Assembly (NCBI GenBank): GCA_035501935.1
Contig: DATJVC010000013.1
Coordinates: 1-64,000 of the forward strand
From: Gammaproteobacteria bacterium
GTDB taxonomy: Bacteria > Pseudomonadota > Gammaproteobacteria > JAJPIJ01
Length of the DNA: 64,000 nucleotides
Direction of reading: 5' to 3'
Positions 56,801-64,000 of the stretch are shown here, piece after piece. The notes under the pieces are model-generated. The model saw only the letters and a list, made by a program, of their open reading frames with translations. It searched no databases and was not told where the DNA came from. Both the position numbers and the translations under genes were made by a program. Position 1 is the stretch's first letter; each line of letters opens with the position of its first letter.

Positions 56801-57344
56801 GCTGCGGATCGCCGCGTTGCAGAAAATAAAAAACACGCCGGTACGCTGCAAGGTTGCCGCCATTGTGGGCGAGATGCGCATGCGCAACAGTCGGCGCGGG
56901 CGGATGGCGGTGCTGGTGCTCGATGATCACGACGCCAGTGTGGAAGTGACCGTGTATCCGGAGACGTTGCAGGCCCATGCCGGACTGCTGGAGGTGAACA
57001 GGGCCGTCGTGCTGGAGGGAAATTATGATCAGGACAATTTTACCGGCGAGATGGCGCTGACCGCGGAGAAAATCTGGAGCCTTGACCAGGCGCGTGCGGA
57101 ATTCGCACGCCGACTGGTGGTGACCATCGATGCCGAACGTTGCGGCGCCGGCTGGCTGGAGGATTTCAAGACGATGCTGAGTGATCAACGCCGCGGCGCC
57201 TGTCCGGTGTACGTCGAATATCAACGGGGCGGCGCGCGCGCGCGCCTGCGTCTCGGCAACGAATGGTTGATCCTGCCGACCGGGACGCTGGTGGACAATT
57301 TGCGGAGGCGTCTGGGGGATGATCGCGTACACGTGGAGTACTAG
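53883..57344 (+). CDS. dnaE: DNA polymerase III alpha subunit
   Basis: The 1153-residue protein begins with the PHP domain ([16 protein letters not shown]). The polymerase palm has three acidic residues, including [14 protein letters not shown]. Downstream motifs are [31 protein letters not shown] and [21 protein letters not shown]. Helix-hairpin-helix and OB-fold domains follow. It is the replicative polymerase that pairs with the beta clamp. Length is close to the Escherichia coli enzyme. It ends 143 bases before accA. Confidence 0.98.
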   Translation: MSSFVHLRLHTEYSLIDGLIRIEPLMAAVAAAAMPAVALTDQNNLFAMMKFYQAAEHAGIKPIIGADLWLRRPQRALSRFVLLCRNPQGYRHLAQLITRGYMENQREGRPCIEWDWLQEHADGLIALSGGREGDVGQALLGGDVAWAEELTAEWAHCFPDAYYLELQRTGRPQEEEYLQAAVDLAARRGLPVVATNDVRFLHAADYEAHEARVCIHEGRTLADPRRPHLYSPQQYLRSPEEMTTLFSDLPEALANTAHVAARCNFELQFGKYHLPAFPVPEGHDAASWLRAEAASGLEARLQKLHGDRTAERAPPYRQRLALESDVIAGMGFAGYFLIVADFIRWAKTRGIPVGPGRGSGAGSLVAYALGITELDPLRYDLLFERFLNPERVSMPDFDVDFCMDRRDEVIHYVTERYGQDRVAQIITHGTMAAKAVVRDVGRVLDLPYKFVDQVAKLVPFALDMTLERALAEEPALKARYEQEEEVRTLIDLALNLEGLSRNAGRHAGGVVIAPAPLTDFMPLYCEPGGTSPVTQLDMLDVEVMGLVKFDFLGLRTLTIIDWALRDINAARAAQGQTPIDINLLPLDDRPTYDLIRRADTTAIFQLESRGMRDLIRRWQPDTFGDLVALVAMFRPGPLGSGMVEDFISRKQGRARVHYPHPALEAILKPTWGVIVYQEQVMQIAQVLAGYTLGAADLLRRAMGKKKPEEMAKQRAVFLDGAMKNGVKEAVAASIFDLMEKFAEYGFNKSHSAAYALVAYQTAWLKTHHGAVFMAAVLSSEMDDTDKIVSLIRDCRRRNIEVQRPDINSGTHHFTAVDAGTIRYGLGAIKGVGRSAAEAIVQERAERGVYTDLFDLCRRLDLHRVNRRVLEALIRAGALDALGPHRASLMATLGLALQQAEQSGLRESAGQEDLFATGAGDTADQARILSDTEFVHMPEWPEEERLLGEQATLGRPMTGHLIDRYLADIENMRLLRIAALQKIKNTPVRCKVAAIVGEMRMRNSRRGRMAVLVLDDHDASVEVTVYPETLQAHAGLLEVNRAVVLEGNYDQDNFTGEMALTAEKIWSLDQARAEFARRLVVTIDAERCGAGWLEDFKTMLSDQRRGACPVYVEYQRGGARARLRLGNEWLILPTGTLVDNLRRRLGDDRVHVEY

Positions 57345-57445
57345 CAGATTGATGAGAAACCACCAGGGAGGTCGTCCGAGTTGCTGCCGTTCGCTCGAAA
57401 GCCCGCCGTCCGCCGGATAACATCTCAATCTTTTTCTCTTGCAGG

Positions 57446-57451
57446 TATAAT
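57446..57451 (+). promoter_or_regulatory. Possible -10 element of the accA promoter
   Basis: A perfect TATAAT stands 37 bases before the accA start in the dnaE-accA gap, in an AT-rich patch. The -35 position 17 bases further up is poor, so the promoter is tentative and accA may also be read through from dnaE. Confidence 0.3.
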
Positions 57452-57487
57452 TATTAATACTGCTTGTCAAAATGAGCCGCGACATCG

Positions 57488-58447
57488 ATGAACATGAATT
57501 TTCTGGATTTCGAACAGCCGATCGCCGAGTTGGAGGCCAAGATTGAGGAACTCCGCTATCTCGGTAATGACAGCGACATCAACATCACCGAGGAGATCGC
57601 CAGACTCAGGCAGCATTCACAGGAGCTGACGCGCTCGATCTTTTCTTCGTTGACCGCCTATCAAGTGTCGCGTCTGGCACGGCATCCGCAGCGCCCGTAC
57701 ACGCTGGATTACGTCGCGAGGTTGTTCACCGATTTCGAGGAACTGCACGGCGATCGCTGTTTTGGCGATGATGCCGCCATCGTCACCGGTCTGGCGCATT
57801 TCGGCGGCCGGCCGGTCGCCGTGATCGGCCATCAGAAGGGGCGCAGCACCAGGGAGAACCTGCAGCGCAATTTCGGCATGGCCCGGCCCGAGGGATACCG
57901 CAAGGCGCTGCGGATCATGAAAATGGCGGAGCGGTTCAGGCTGCCGCTCCTGACCTTCATCGACACGCCCGGCGCCTATCCGGGTATCGACGCGGAAGAA
58001 CGCGGCCAGAGCGGGGCCATCGCCGGAAATCTGATCGAGATGGCCAGTCTGGCCACGCCCATCATCGCCACGGTCATTGGCGAGGGCGGATCGGGCGGCG
58101 CGCTGGCCATTGGCGTGGCGGATCGCGTGCTCATGCTCGAGTACAGCACCTACGCCGTGATCTCGCCGGAAGGCTGCGCCTCGATCCTGTGGAAAAGCGC
58201 GGAGCGCGCCGGCGATGCCGCCGAGGCCATGGGCATTACTTCAAAGCGTCTGCTGGAACTGCGGCTGGTGGATCAGGTGATCGAAGAGCCGCTGGGCGGC
58301 GCCCACCGCGATCCGGACCTCATGGCGGCGCGGCTCAAGAAGGCGTTGCAGGATCAGTTCCTGCATCTGGAAGGCATCCCGGTTGCGCAACTGGTGGAGA
58401 TGCGGTTCCAGCGGCTTATGCGCTCCGGCGTCTACCGCCAGAATTAG
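57488..58447 (+). CDS. accA: Acetyl-CoA carboxylase carboxyltransferase subunit alpha
   Basis: The 319-residue protein has the crotonase-fold features of Acc[19 protein letters not shown], the [17 protein letters not shown] segment, [46 protein letters not shown] and [15 protein letters not shown]. With AccD it transfers carboxyl from biotin to acetyl-CoA, making malonyl-CoA. The order dnaE-accA-tilS is typical for this lineage. Confidence 0.97.
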   Translation: MNMNFLDFEQPIAELEAKIEELRYLGNDSDINITEEIARLRQHSQELTRSIFSSLTAYQVSRLARHPQRPYTLDYVARLFTDFEELHGDRCFGDDAAIVTGLAHFGGRPVAVIGHQKGRSTRENLQRNFGMARPEGYRKALRIMKMAERFRLPLLTFIDTPGAYPGIDAEERGQSGAIAGNLIEMASLATPIIATVIGEGGSGGALAIGVADRVLMLEYSTYAVISPEGCASILWKSAERAGDAAEAMGITSKRLLELRLVDQVIEEPLGGAHRDPDLMAARLKKALQDQFLHLEGIPVAQLVEMRFQRLMRSGVYRQN

Positions 58448-58462
58448 TTCTTCATCGAGTTT

Positions 58463-59818
58463 GTGAATTCCATTCCGGATATTCTGCGCGAACACCTGGA
58501 GTTTCTGCTTGAAGACGTCACGGCGTCGTCCGTCGTATGGGCCGGCTACAGCGGCGGCTGCGATTCCTCCGCACTGCTGCACGCCTTGCACAAATGGGGC
58601 AGGGAACACGAGATCCGCGTGCTGGCAGTGCACGTCAACCACCATCTGCACCCGGAGGCCGCGACATGGGCCGGTTTCTGCGCAGAGCAATGCGCGCTTC
58701 TTGGGGTTCCCTTGCGTACGGTTGAAGTGGATGTCAGCCCCCTGAATGGCCGCAGCCTCGAGGCGCGTGCCCGGCAATTGCGCTACGACGCCTGCCGCGC
58801 GCTCTTGGGATCGGGTGATTGTTTTCTGACGGCGCATCATCAGGAGGATCAAGCCGAGACCCTGCTGCTGCAACTGTTGCGCGGCAGCGGCGTGCACGGC
58901 CTCTCAGCCATGCCGGAACGAACACCCTTCGGACCGGGCTGGCATGTAAGGCCGCTCCTGTCCTGTCCGCGCGCTGATTTGATCGGGTACGCGCGGGCGC
59001 AAGGGCTGCAATGGCTGGATGACCCCAGCAATGCGGACACGAGCCATGACCGGAATTATCTGCGACATAAGATCATGCCGCGCCTGCGGCAACGCTGGCC
59101 GGCCGCGGCCGAAGTGATGACTCGCGCCGCCCGCTGGCAGGCGGAGGCGGCGACGCTGCTGGATGAAATGGCGGCGTTGGATCTGGAAACCACGCGTGGT
59201 CCGCGTCCGGAATGCCTGTCCGTGCCGGCGTTGTGCGCATTGAGTCCGGCGCGATGCGCGCAGGTGTTGCGGCTGTGGATCAAATCACTGGGTCTGGCCG
59301 CGCCCTACGCCGCGCATCTTGAACAAGTCCGCCATGACCTGTTGCATGCCCGCCGTGACAGCCGGGCCCGGGTGCGCTGGCCCGGTGCGGAGGTGCGCCG
59401 TCATCGTGATTTGTTGTACGCCGGGCAGCACGATTCCGACAACGGCGATGACGAAGAGACACTCGTGGACTGTGTGTGGGATCCATCCATGCCCCTGCAA
59501 TTGCCGTGGGGCCGGTTATCGGCGCACAAGGCCAAGGGTGTGGGACTGGCCGCGCGGCACGTGCAGCAGCACGGCCTGCGTATCCGGCGGCGGCGGGGCG
59601 GGGAGGTCTGCCGACCGGCGTGGCGCACGCACCGCCAGTCGTTGAAGAAATTATTGCAGGAAACGGGTGTGCCGCCGTGGCAGCGCGAAAGGCTGCCTTT
59701 GATCTATTGCGGTGATGAGCTGGCGGCGGTGGCCGATCTCTGGGTTTGCCATCCCTGGCAGGCCACTGCGGACGAGGCGGGATGGGTATTTCGCTGGGAG
59801 CCGGCTGATGAAAACTAA
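58463..59818 (+). CDS. tilS: tRNA(Ile)-lysidine synthase
   Basis: The 451-residue protein has the PP-loop ATP pyrophosphatase motif YSGGCDSSALLHAL (SGGxDS). It also has HVNHHLHPEA, TAHHQEDQAETLLLQLLRGSG and LDDPSNADTSHDRNYLRHKIMPRL. The C-terminal domain has RRRGGEVCRPAWRTHRQSLKKLLQETGVPPWQRERLPLIY (positions about 375-415). It lysidinylates C34 of tRNA-Ile(CAU). The start is GTG 58463. It converges on the next gene with a four-base overlap. Confidence 0.95.
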   Translation: MNSIPDILREHLEFLLEDVTASSVVWAGYSGGCDSSALLHALHKWGREHEIRVLAVHVNHHLHPEAATWAGFCAEQCALLGVPLRTVEVDVSPLNGRSLEARARQLRYDACRALLGSGDCFLTAHHQEDQAETLLLQLLRGSGVHGLSAMPERTPFGPGWHVRPLLSCPRADLIGYARAQGLQWLDDPSNADTSHDRNYLRHKIMPRLRQRWPAAAEVMTRAARWQAEAATLLDEMAALDLETTRGPRPECLSVPALCALSPARCAQVLRLWIKSLGLAAPYAAHLEQVRHDLLHARRDSRARVRWPGAEVRRHRDLLYAGQHDSDNGDDEETLVDCVWDPSMPLQLPWGRLSAHKAKGVGLAARHVQQHGLRIRRRRGGEVCRPAWRTHRQSLKKLLQETGVPPWQRERLPLIYCGDELAAVADLWVCHPWQATADEAGWVFRWEPADEN

Positions 59819-61344
59819 GGTATGCGGGTGCGGACCATGACGGTCTGCTGCATGGAGGCGGGGTCGTCGTCGAAGCGCGTGAAGCGGAAGCTGATGTCGC
59901 CGATCTCGACAGTGTCGCCCTCGTTCAATTCCGCCTGCTTTACTTTCTTGTCGTTGACATAGATGCCGTTCATGGATTCCAGATCGGTGATGTCGAACTT
60001 GCCATTGTAGCGGCGGTGTATCTCGGCATGCTGGCGCGAGATGGAGACGTCGTCGATGGTCAACTCGTTGTTGCGGCTGCGGCCGATGCGCCAGGGCGAT
60101 TGGTCGATGGCGTGCCGCGTCTCCGTCGCTCCGTGCTGCACCAGGTAGGCGTAGGGTTTGCCGGCGGGAGTTGGCGGCATGGCAATGATGGGCGCAGTCG
60201 TGGCGGCCCGGCGCACGTAGCGACCGTACAAACCCAGGGCGATCAATACCGCCAGCAGACACAACACGGGAACGCCATACCATAACCAGACATCCCAGCG
60301 GTGGCCCGGTTCAGGCGCGGTTGGCGTCGGGGCGACGGCCGGGGTGGACGGTGATGCGGCCGGCATCGTCGCCGATGAGGATACCGGCGTGGTCCCGGGA
60401 GCAGTGGGCGCCACCTGGGGTGTCGGGAAGGCGACGCCGTAAGTGATGGAGGCTTGGGCATCGCCGGCGCGCAGTTGCAGCGTCAGCGTCTGCGCGCCAT
60501 TTTTCGTCGCGGCCAGAGAAGTCAGATCGACATGGATTCGGCCGCCGGTTTCCGCAATCCAATATGGATTGGCAATGAAATCTTCAGGCAGTTTGAATGT
60601 GTCGGCGCTGGCGCCGATGTAGTAGCCACCGGAATCCTCAGCCAGCTTGCGCAGTGATTGCAGACCGACGGACAGCGCCACCGAGCGCGGATAGCCGACG
60701 CCGACGATGGGGATGTCCAACTCCAGGGCCTTTTTGATGACGTCCTCGTGGTGGTAGGAAAAATCCTCGGCGAGTCCGTCGGAGAACAGGTACAGCGCGC
60801 GGCGGCCGGCCTTATAACCCTGCAGGAGCTTCAACCCCTCCAGCGCATTGCGGTACAACTCCGTGGTCTTGCCGGTCGCCTTCAGATCGGCAATGGCCTT
60901 TTCGATTTCGGAGGGAAGCGCGCCGAGTGGCGCCAGAATGCGCAGATTGGTATCAAACGCCGCCAGACCAAAACGCTGGCGCGGCGAGGCGGCGGCCAGC
61001 ATGGCGCGCAATTGCGGCTTGATGGCGTCAATGGCCGGCTCGCGGCGCGGATCGCTGGTGTCCACCATGAACAGAATGGCGGTCACGTCATCAGACGCAG
61101 GATATGGGGTGTTGGCGGCCTCGACCGGGGCATCGCCCAACTGTGCCGATACGGTGGTCTGTTCCTTGGTCGGACCGAGCCAGCGATAGCTGCAGTCCAC
61201 CTGCAGCGGTTGTGTTTCGCTGCATTGATAACTGAGGGAATCGGTGAGCGTGGTCGCCCGCGACGGAGCAGGGGAGATGGCGGACAACAAACTCCCGCTG
61301 CCCGCGAGGAGCACAAGCGTCAATATGCGCCGTAAGCTCATCAT
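59815..61344 (-). CDS. Membrane protein with periplasmic VWA and cytoplasmic FHA domains
   Basis: The 509-residue protein has a signal peptide (about 1-30). A VWA domain follows (about 85-265) with MIDAS-like residues in FMVDTSDP (Asp95, Ser97), the Thr of GKTTELYRNAL and the Asp of LYLFSDGLAED. A Pro/Thr/Ala-rich linker (about 315-350) leads to one membrane helix (about 355-380) and a C-terminal FHA domain (about 415-500; WRIGRSRNNELTIDD, SRQHAEIH, SMNGIYVN). The VWA part should be periplasmic and the FHA part cytoplasmic, so a phosphothreonine signal could reach a metal-dependent adhesion domain. It is the last gene of a five-gene unit. No kinase is near; function unknown. Confidence 0.85.
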   Translation of the reverse strand: MMSLRRILTLVLLAGSGSLLSAISPAPSRATTLTDSLSYQCSETQPLQVDCSYRWLGPTKEQTTVSAQLGDAPVEAANTPYPASDDVTAILFMVDTSDPRREPAIDAIKPQLRAMLAAASPRQRFGLAAFDTNLRILAPLGALPSEIEKAIADLKATGKTTELYRNALEGLKLLQGYKAGRRALYLFSDGLAEDFSYHHEDVIKKALELDIPIVGVGYPRSVALSVGLQSLRKLAEDSGGYYIGASADTFKLPEDFIANPYWIAETGGRIHVDLTSLAATKNGAQTLTLQLRAGDAQASITYGVAFPTPQVAPTAPGTTPVSSSATMPAASPSTPAVAPTPTAPEPGHRWDVWLWYGVPVLCLLAVLIALGLYGRYVRRAATTAPIIAMPPTPAGKPYAYLVQHGATETRHAIDQSPWRIGRSRNNELTIDDVSISRQHAEIHRRYNGKFDITDLESMNGIYVNDKKVKQAELNEGDTVEIGDISFRFTRFDDDPASMQQTVMVRTRIP

Positions 61345-61399
61345 TGCTTCCGGCTATTGTGCCGCAAAACGGCCGAAAAAATAAGCTCTATGGAGCCGA

Positions 61400-61897
61400 T
61401 CAGCGCTCCGGAAAAAGCGGATCGGGCATGTCGTAGAAGCTGATGTTCGGCGCCTTGATGCCGTATTCCGTCTCGCCCGCGGGCGTGGGTTCCACCTCGC
61501 CCAGTTGCGGCAGGTTCTTGCGCAGTTTGGTGGCCGCATCCGTGACCTTGACGTGCAATTCAGGGGTGAACGGCAGCACATAGGCGCGCGGCAGATACTG
61601 CCCGCGGCCGTGCTGCAGATCGGTGACCCAGAGGTATATGCTGCCCTTGCTGGAGGTGGCCTTGTCCGGCTCATGGACCTGCACCGCCAGCAGATTGAAG
61701 CGTTCCGGCAGCGCATAGGTGGTGGCCCACCCCATGAGCGGCCCGATGGAATGCGCGGTGATCCAGTAAAAGACCCCGACCAGCGCCACGCCCGGCAGCT
61801 TGACCAGCCAGGGCCAGTTCGAATTCAGCACCAGATTCAACGCCAGCACCGCCAGCACAACGCTGGATAAAATAATTCCGGCAAGTCCCCAATACAT
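61400..61897 (-). CDS. Membrane protein of unknown function, paralogue A
   Basis: Start 61897 chosen because GGAG precedes it; upstream extension is arginine-rich and improbable. The 165-residue protein has about three N-terminal membrane helices (about 2-65). A shared soluble domain follows: LPERFNLLAVQVHEPD, GSIYLWVTDL, YVLPFTPELHVKV and KNLPQLGEV. The upstream gene has the same layout, so the two are paralogues. The soluble domain matches nothing I recognise. It lies 55 bases upstream of the VWA-FHA gene. Confidence 0.7.
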   Translation of the reverse strand: MYWGLAGIILSSVVLAVLALNLVLNSNWPWLVKLPGVALVGVFYWITAHSIGPLMGWATTYALPERFNLLAVQVHEPDKATSSKGSIYLWVTDLQHGRGQYLPRAYVLPFTPELHVKVTDAATKLRKNLPQLGEVEPTPAGETEYGIKAPNISFYDMPDPLFPER

Positions 61898-61940
61898 GTC
61901 GTGCTCCTTCCGTATCCTGAATATGTGTTGGCGAGTGCGG

Positions 61941-62507
61941 TCAGCGATTCGAGGACGCCGGCTGTTCCTCGCCCGTCTTCGGCGGAGGCCCCTCCGGGGC
62001 GGAGTCGGAGAAGATGTAATCAAATTTCGGCTTGACGCTCTTCTGCCCGCCCTCCTTCTGTTCCTTCGTCACGTTGTGCGTCCCCAGATCCGCCTCCTGC
62101 ACTTCGCCGACCTGCGGTATGTTCTTCTTGAGTTTGGCGCCGACCTGTTTGACGCGGGCATGCAGCTCGGGAGTGTACGGCACGATGTAGCCGCGCGGCA
62201 CATTGGGCTGTGCGGTCTGCGGATCACGATCCACCACCCAGAAGAAGACATTTCCTTCCTCGCCGCTCATCTGATCCGGTTCGCGCATGTAAACGCCGAG
62301 AATGCTGAAGCGCCTGGGCATGGCATCCTTGCTGGGCCAGCCGAGCAGCGGTGGAAACGACATGTACATCACGATATAGGAGAGGGAAACGACGACGGTG
62401 GCCAGCATCTTGGTGCGCCAGGGCCAGCGTGAGAACAGATTCAGCGCCAGCAACAGGGCCGCCAGCACGGTGTACATCGTATTAAGTTCGCCACTGCTCA
62501 GGATCAT
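61941..62507 (-). CDS. Membrane protein of unknown function, paralogue B
   Basis: The 188-residue protein has two to three membrane helices (about 10-50) followed by MPRRFSILGVYMREPD, NVFFWVVDRDP, YIVPYTPELHARVKQVGAKLKKNIPQVGEV and a charged tail rich in Gly, Pro and Glu. It shares these anchors with the 61400 gene. Its start codon overlaps the stop of the upstream gene (ATGA), so the operon is translationally coupled. Which side of the membrane the domain faces is not certain. Confidence 0.7.
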   Translation of the reverse strand: MILSSGELNTMYTVLAALLLALNLFSRWPWRTKMLATVVVSLSYIVMYMSFPPLLGWPSKDAMPRRFSILGVYMREPDQMSGEEGNVFFWVVDRDPQTAQPNVPRGYIVPYTPELHARVKQVGAKLKKNIPQVGEVQEADLGTHNVTKEQKEGGQKSVKPKFDYIFSDSAPEGPPPKTGEEQPASSNR

Positions 62508-63130
62508 GATTGGCCCTTTCCGAAAATGCGCTCCGTGAGTGATTTCTGAATGTGATTGATGTTGGCGATCTTGCCGTCCGAACCGATGGTGAAACGCACC
62601 GCGGTCAACTCATCGCCGGCCTTGTGCAGGGTCAGGGTGCCGTAGTACACCACCTCCAGTTGCGGGTTGACCTTGTCCACCGTGACGTCGACATCCACCG
62701 GTTTGTCATCCTGGGAGGCATAGTAGTGGATATTGACCACGTATTCGCCGGTGATGGTTCCACGGATGGTCACGACTTCCTGCCTCAGGGGAACCTCGAC
62801 GGTCTGCCCGTTGACGTTGATGGAATCGTTGACGCCGCGATCATCGCGATCCAGATGGACAAGCCCGGCCTCCTTGTTCTGGAACCACACCAGGTTGCCG
62901 TCAGGTTCCTCCACCCAGGTGTCGATGTCGTTCGGATTGTTGTCGGGCCAGTGTACGGTGATGATGTATTCGGCCTTGGGATCGATGATGCCTTTTTTCG
63001 ACACGGGATTCATGAAGATGATGGAGAGCACGAAGAAGTAGGTCAGCGCCTGGATGATTTTGAACAGGACCGCCGTCATGACATCAAAGGGCTGATAAAA
63101 CTTCGACCTGCCGCCCAACCGGAGAGCCAT
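62504..63130 (-). CDS. Single-helix protein with MotB-like Asp motif and a beta-rich domain
   Basis: The 208-residue protein has a short N-terminus containing PFDVMTAVLF (Asp16) directly before a membrane helix (about 18-40). The spacing recalls the ADxMTxxxxFF motif of MotB/PomB/TolR/ExbD, whose Asp carries the proton, so a proton-channel role is inferred. After the helix comes a beta-rich domain (about 55-165) with WPDNNPNDIDTWVEEPDG, resembling the DUF2135/YfaP type, in place of a peptidoglycan-binding OmpA domain. Start 63130 lies 20 bases after the channel-like gene. This would be the stator/anchor-type partner. Confidence 0.6.
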   Translation of the reverse strand: MALRLGGRSKFYQPFDVMTAVLFKIIQALTYFFVLSIIFMNPVSKKGIIDPKAEYIITVHWPDNNPNDIDTWVEEPDGNLVWFQNKEAGLVHLDRDDRGVNDSINVNGQTVEVPLRQEVVTIRGTITGEYVVNIHYYASQDDKPVDVDVTVDKVNPQLEVVYYGTLTLHKAGDELTAVRFTIGSDGKIANINHIQKSLTERIFGKGQS

Positions 63131-63150
63131 GAGGAAACCTGCCGTCTATT

Positions 63151-63897
63151 TCAGGATTTGTGCAGCCGGGGCAGGATGTGCACGTCGGTGAGATTGATCG
63201 TGGTCTCCAGCAATTCCTCAAGTCCGCGGCCCAGCAGGTAATAGGGTATGGACAGCAGGATGCCGCCGACCAGGCTGACCAGCGTGGTGTTGAGTGCGGT
63301 GCTCATGCCAAAGCTCATCTGCCGCAGCACGCGCTGCATGGCGCTCGCGTCCAGGATTTCATTCTGCGACACCGAACCCAGCATCAAAATGAAGCCGATC
63401 AGGGTGCCCAGAAAGCCCACTTTGAGCAGGAAGTCGATCAGAAACCAGCCGAATTCATTCTTGCCGCGCAGACGCGAGGCGTGCGCCTCCAGGATGTCGG
63501 CGCTGGTGACGGACTTCGACGCCGGATCGCGCTCCGTATGCTTGGCGGACAGCAGATCGGCGACATAACGCGAAACAAAGCTTTCGGGCAGGACGCGCCC
63601 GCTGTCGACCAGGCACAGGCGGCCGTCCTCGTCGCAGGCCACCGGCTCGCCGGTATTGATCAGGTTCAGTTCCGTGCGGCGGGTGACGTTGAGTTCATGC
63701 GAAAGATTGAGCGTGCGCAGGAGGGAGTGGCTGAGGCCCACGAAATAGATGGCGATGACCACGATGGAAATCATGCTCTTGTCGGTGGCCACCATGGCCT
63801 GGATCAGCCCGGTATCCGTTGTCACCACAAATCCGTAAATGACCAGCCCGGTGGTCATCATCCAGGCGAGCAACAGCAGGTGTTCAGTTTTTCTCAT
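63151..63897 (-). CDS. MotA/TolQ/ExbB-like proton-channel family protein
   Basis: The 248-residue protein has four membrane helices (about 7-25, 42-60, 151-174 and 200-223) with a cytoplasmic region between the second and third. The third helix reads GWFLIDFLLKVGFLGTLIGFILML, like the LGLLGTVxGM motif of MotA/ExbB. The fourth has SFGMSTALNTTLVSLVGGILLSIPYYLLGRG (positions about 195-225), like the AL.TT..GL..AIP motif. This family forms pentamers that convert ion flow into motion with MotB/ExbD-type partners. It is the first gene of the unit. Only 103 bases upstream are visible, so the promoter was not located. Confidence 0.8.
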   Translation of the reverse strand: MRKTEHLLLLAWMMTTGLVIYGFVVTTDTGLIQAMVATDKSMISIVVIAIYFVGLSHSLLRTLNLSHELNVTRRTELNLINTGEPVACDEDGRLCLVDSGRVLPESFVSRYVADLLSAKHTERDPASKSVTSADILEAHASRLRGKNEFGWFLIDFLLKVGFLGTLIGFILMLGSVSQNEILDASAMQRVLRQMSFGMSTALNTTLVSLVGGILLSIPYYLLGRGLEELLETTINLTDVHILPRLHKS

Positions 63898-64000
63898 GAT
63901 ATGGATTTCCCGGGACAGAATGGTTTTTCAACAGAGCTTCTCAGTATACACAGGACGGTGGGCGCTGAGTACCGTCAACTACATTTGCAAATGCGGTCAG

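Noticed and set aside
59815-63897. Zorya anti-phage system
   Set aside because: The partner lacks an OmpA-type domain, the channel protein lacks a long cytoplasmic tail, and no helicase or nuclease genes are present.

Overview
The window looks like chromosome of a GC-rich gammaproteobacterium outside the Enterobacterales. The evidence is the order rpsB-tsf-pyrH-frr-uppS-cdsA-dxr-rseP-bamA-skp-lpxD-fabZ-lpxA-lpxB-rnhB-dnaE-accA-tilS, a mutH gene (Dam-directed mismatch repair), a map-glnD-mutH operon divergent from rpsB, and a pcm-like gene and tolC divergent from a riboswitch-controlled thiC. I cannot name the genus. No rRNA, tRNA, insertion sequence or CRISPR array was seen.

Region 1 (1-27 kb) is accessory and is the most interesting part. 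It starts with the end of a degenerate GGDEF/EAL protein resembling LapD. It then holds a TpsB-type outer-membrane transporter, a sigma-54 activator without receiver domain, a PpiC-type foldase without signal peptide, and an HlyD-like adaptor. Next come an ABC exporter with two CRP-like domains and a catalytically dead C39 domain, an FHA membrane protein, and three tandem long TolC-like proteins. These are followed by an ATP-grasp-like protein and two GNAT-like proteins. A near-consensus sigma-54 promoter then precedes three tandem near-identical genes for 83-residue proteins that are about 40% glycine. After a strong terminator come a third GNAT paralogue, a second ATP-grasp protein, an M55 (DppA-like) peptidase fused to a helical domain, and an SDR. 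I read this as an undescribed system that makes, modifies and exports glycine-rich peptides, with sigma-54-controlled expression. Function and product are inferred.

Region 2 (26-35 kb) holds a BBE-type flavin oxidase, an isochorismatase-fold hydrolase, tolC, a Pcm-like methyltransferase, a TPP riboswitch with thiC, an SDR, two paralogous small proteins and dusA.

Region 3 (35-59.8 kb) is core genome: the mutH-glnD-map operon on the minus strand, then translation, lipid, outer-membrane-assembly, lipid A and replication genes on the plus strand, densely packed with many 4-base start/stop overlaps.

Region 4 (59.8-63.9 kb, minus strand) is a tight five-gene operon: a four-helix MotA/ExbB-like protein, a single-helix protein with a MotB-like Asp motif and a beta-rich domain, two paralogous three-helix membrane proteins, and a periplasmic VWA protein with a cytoplasmic FHA domain. 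It resembles an ion-driven envelope machine of unknown purpose and is the second candidate for an undescribed system.
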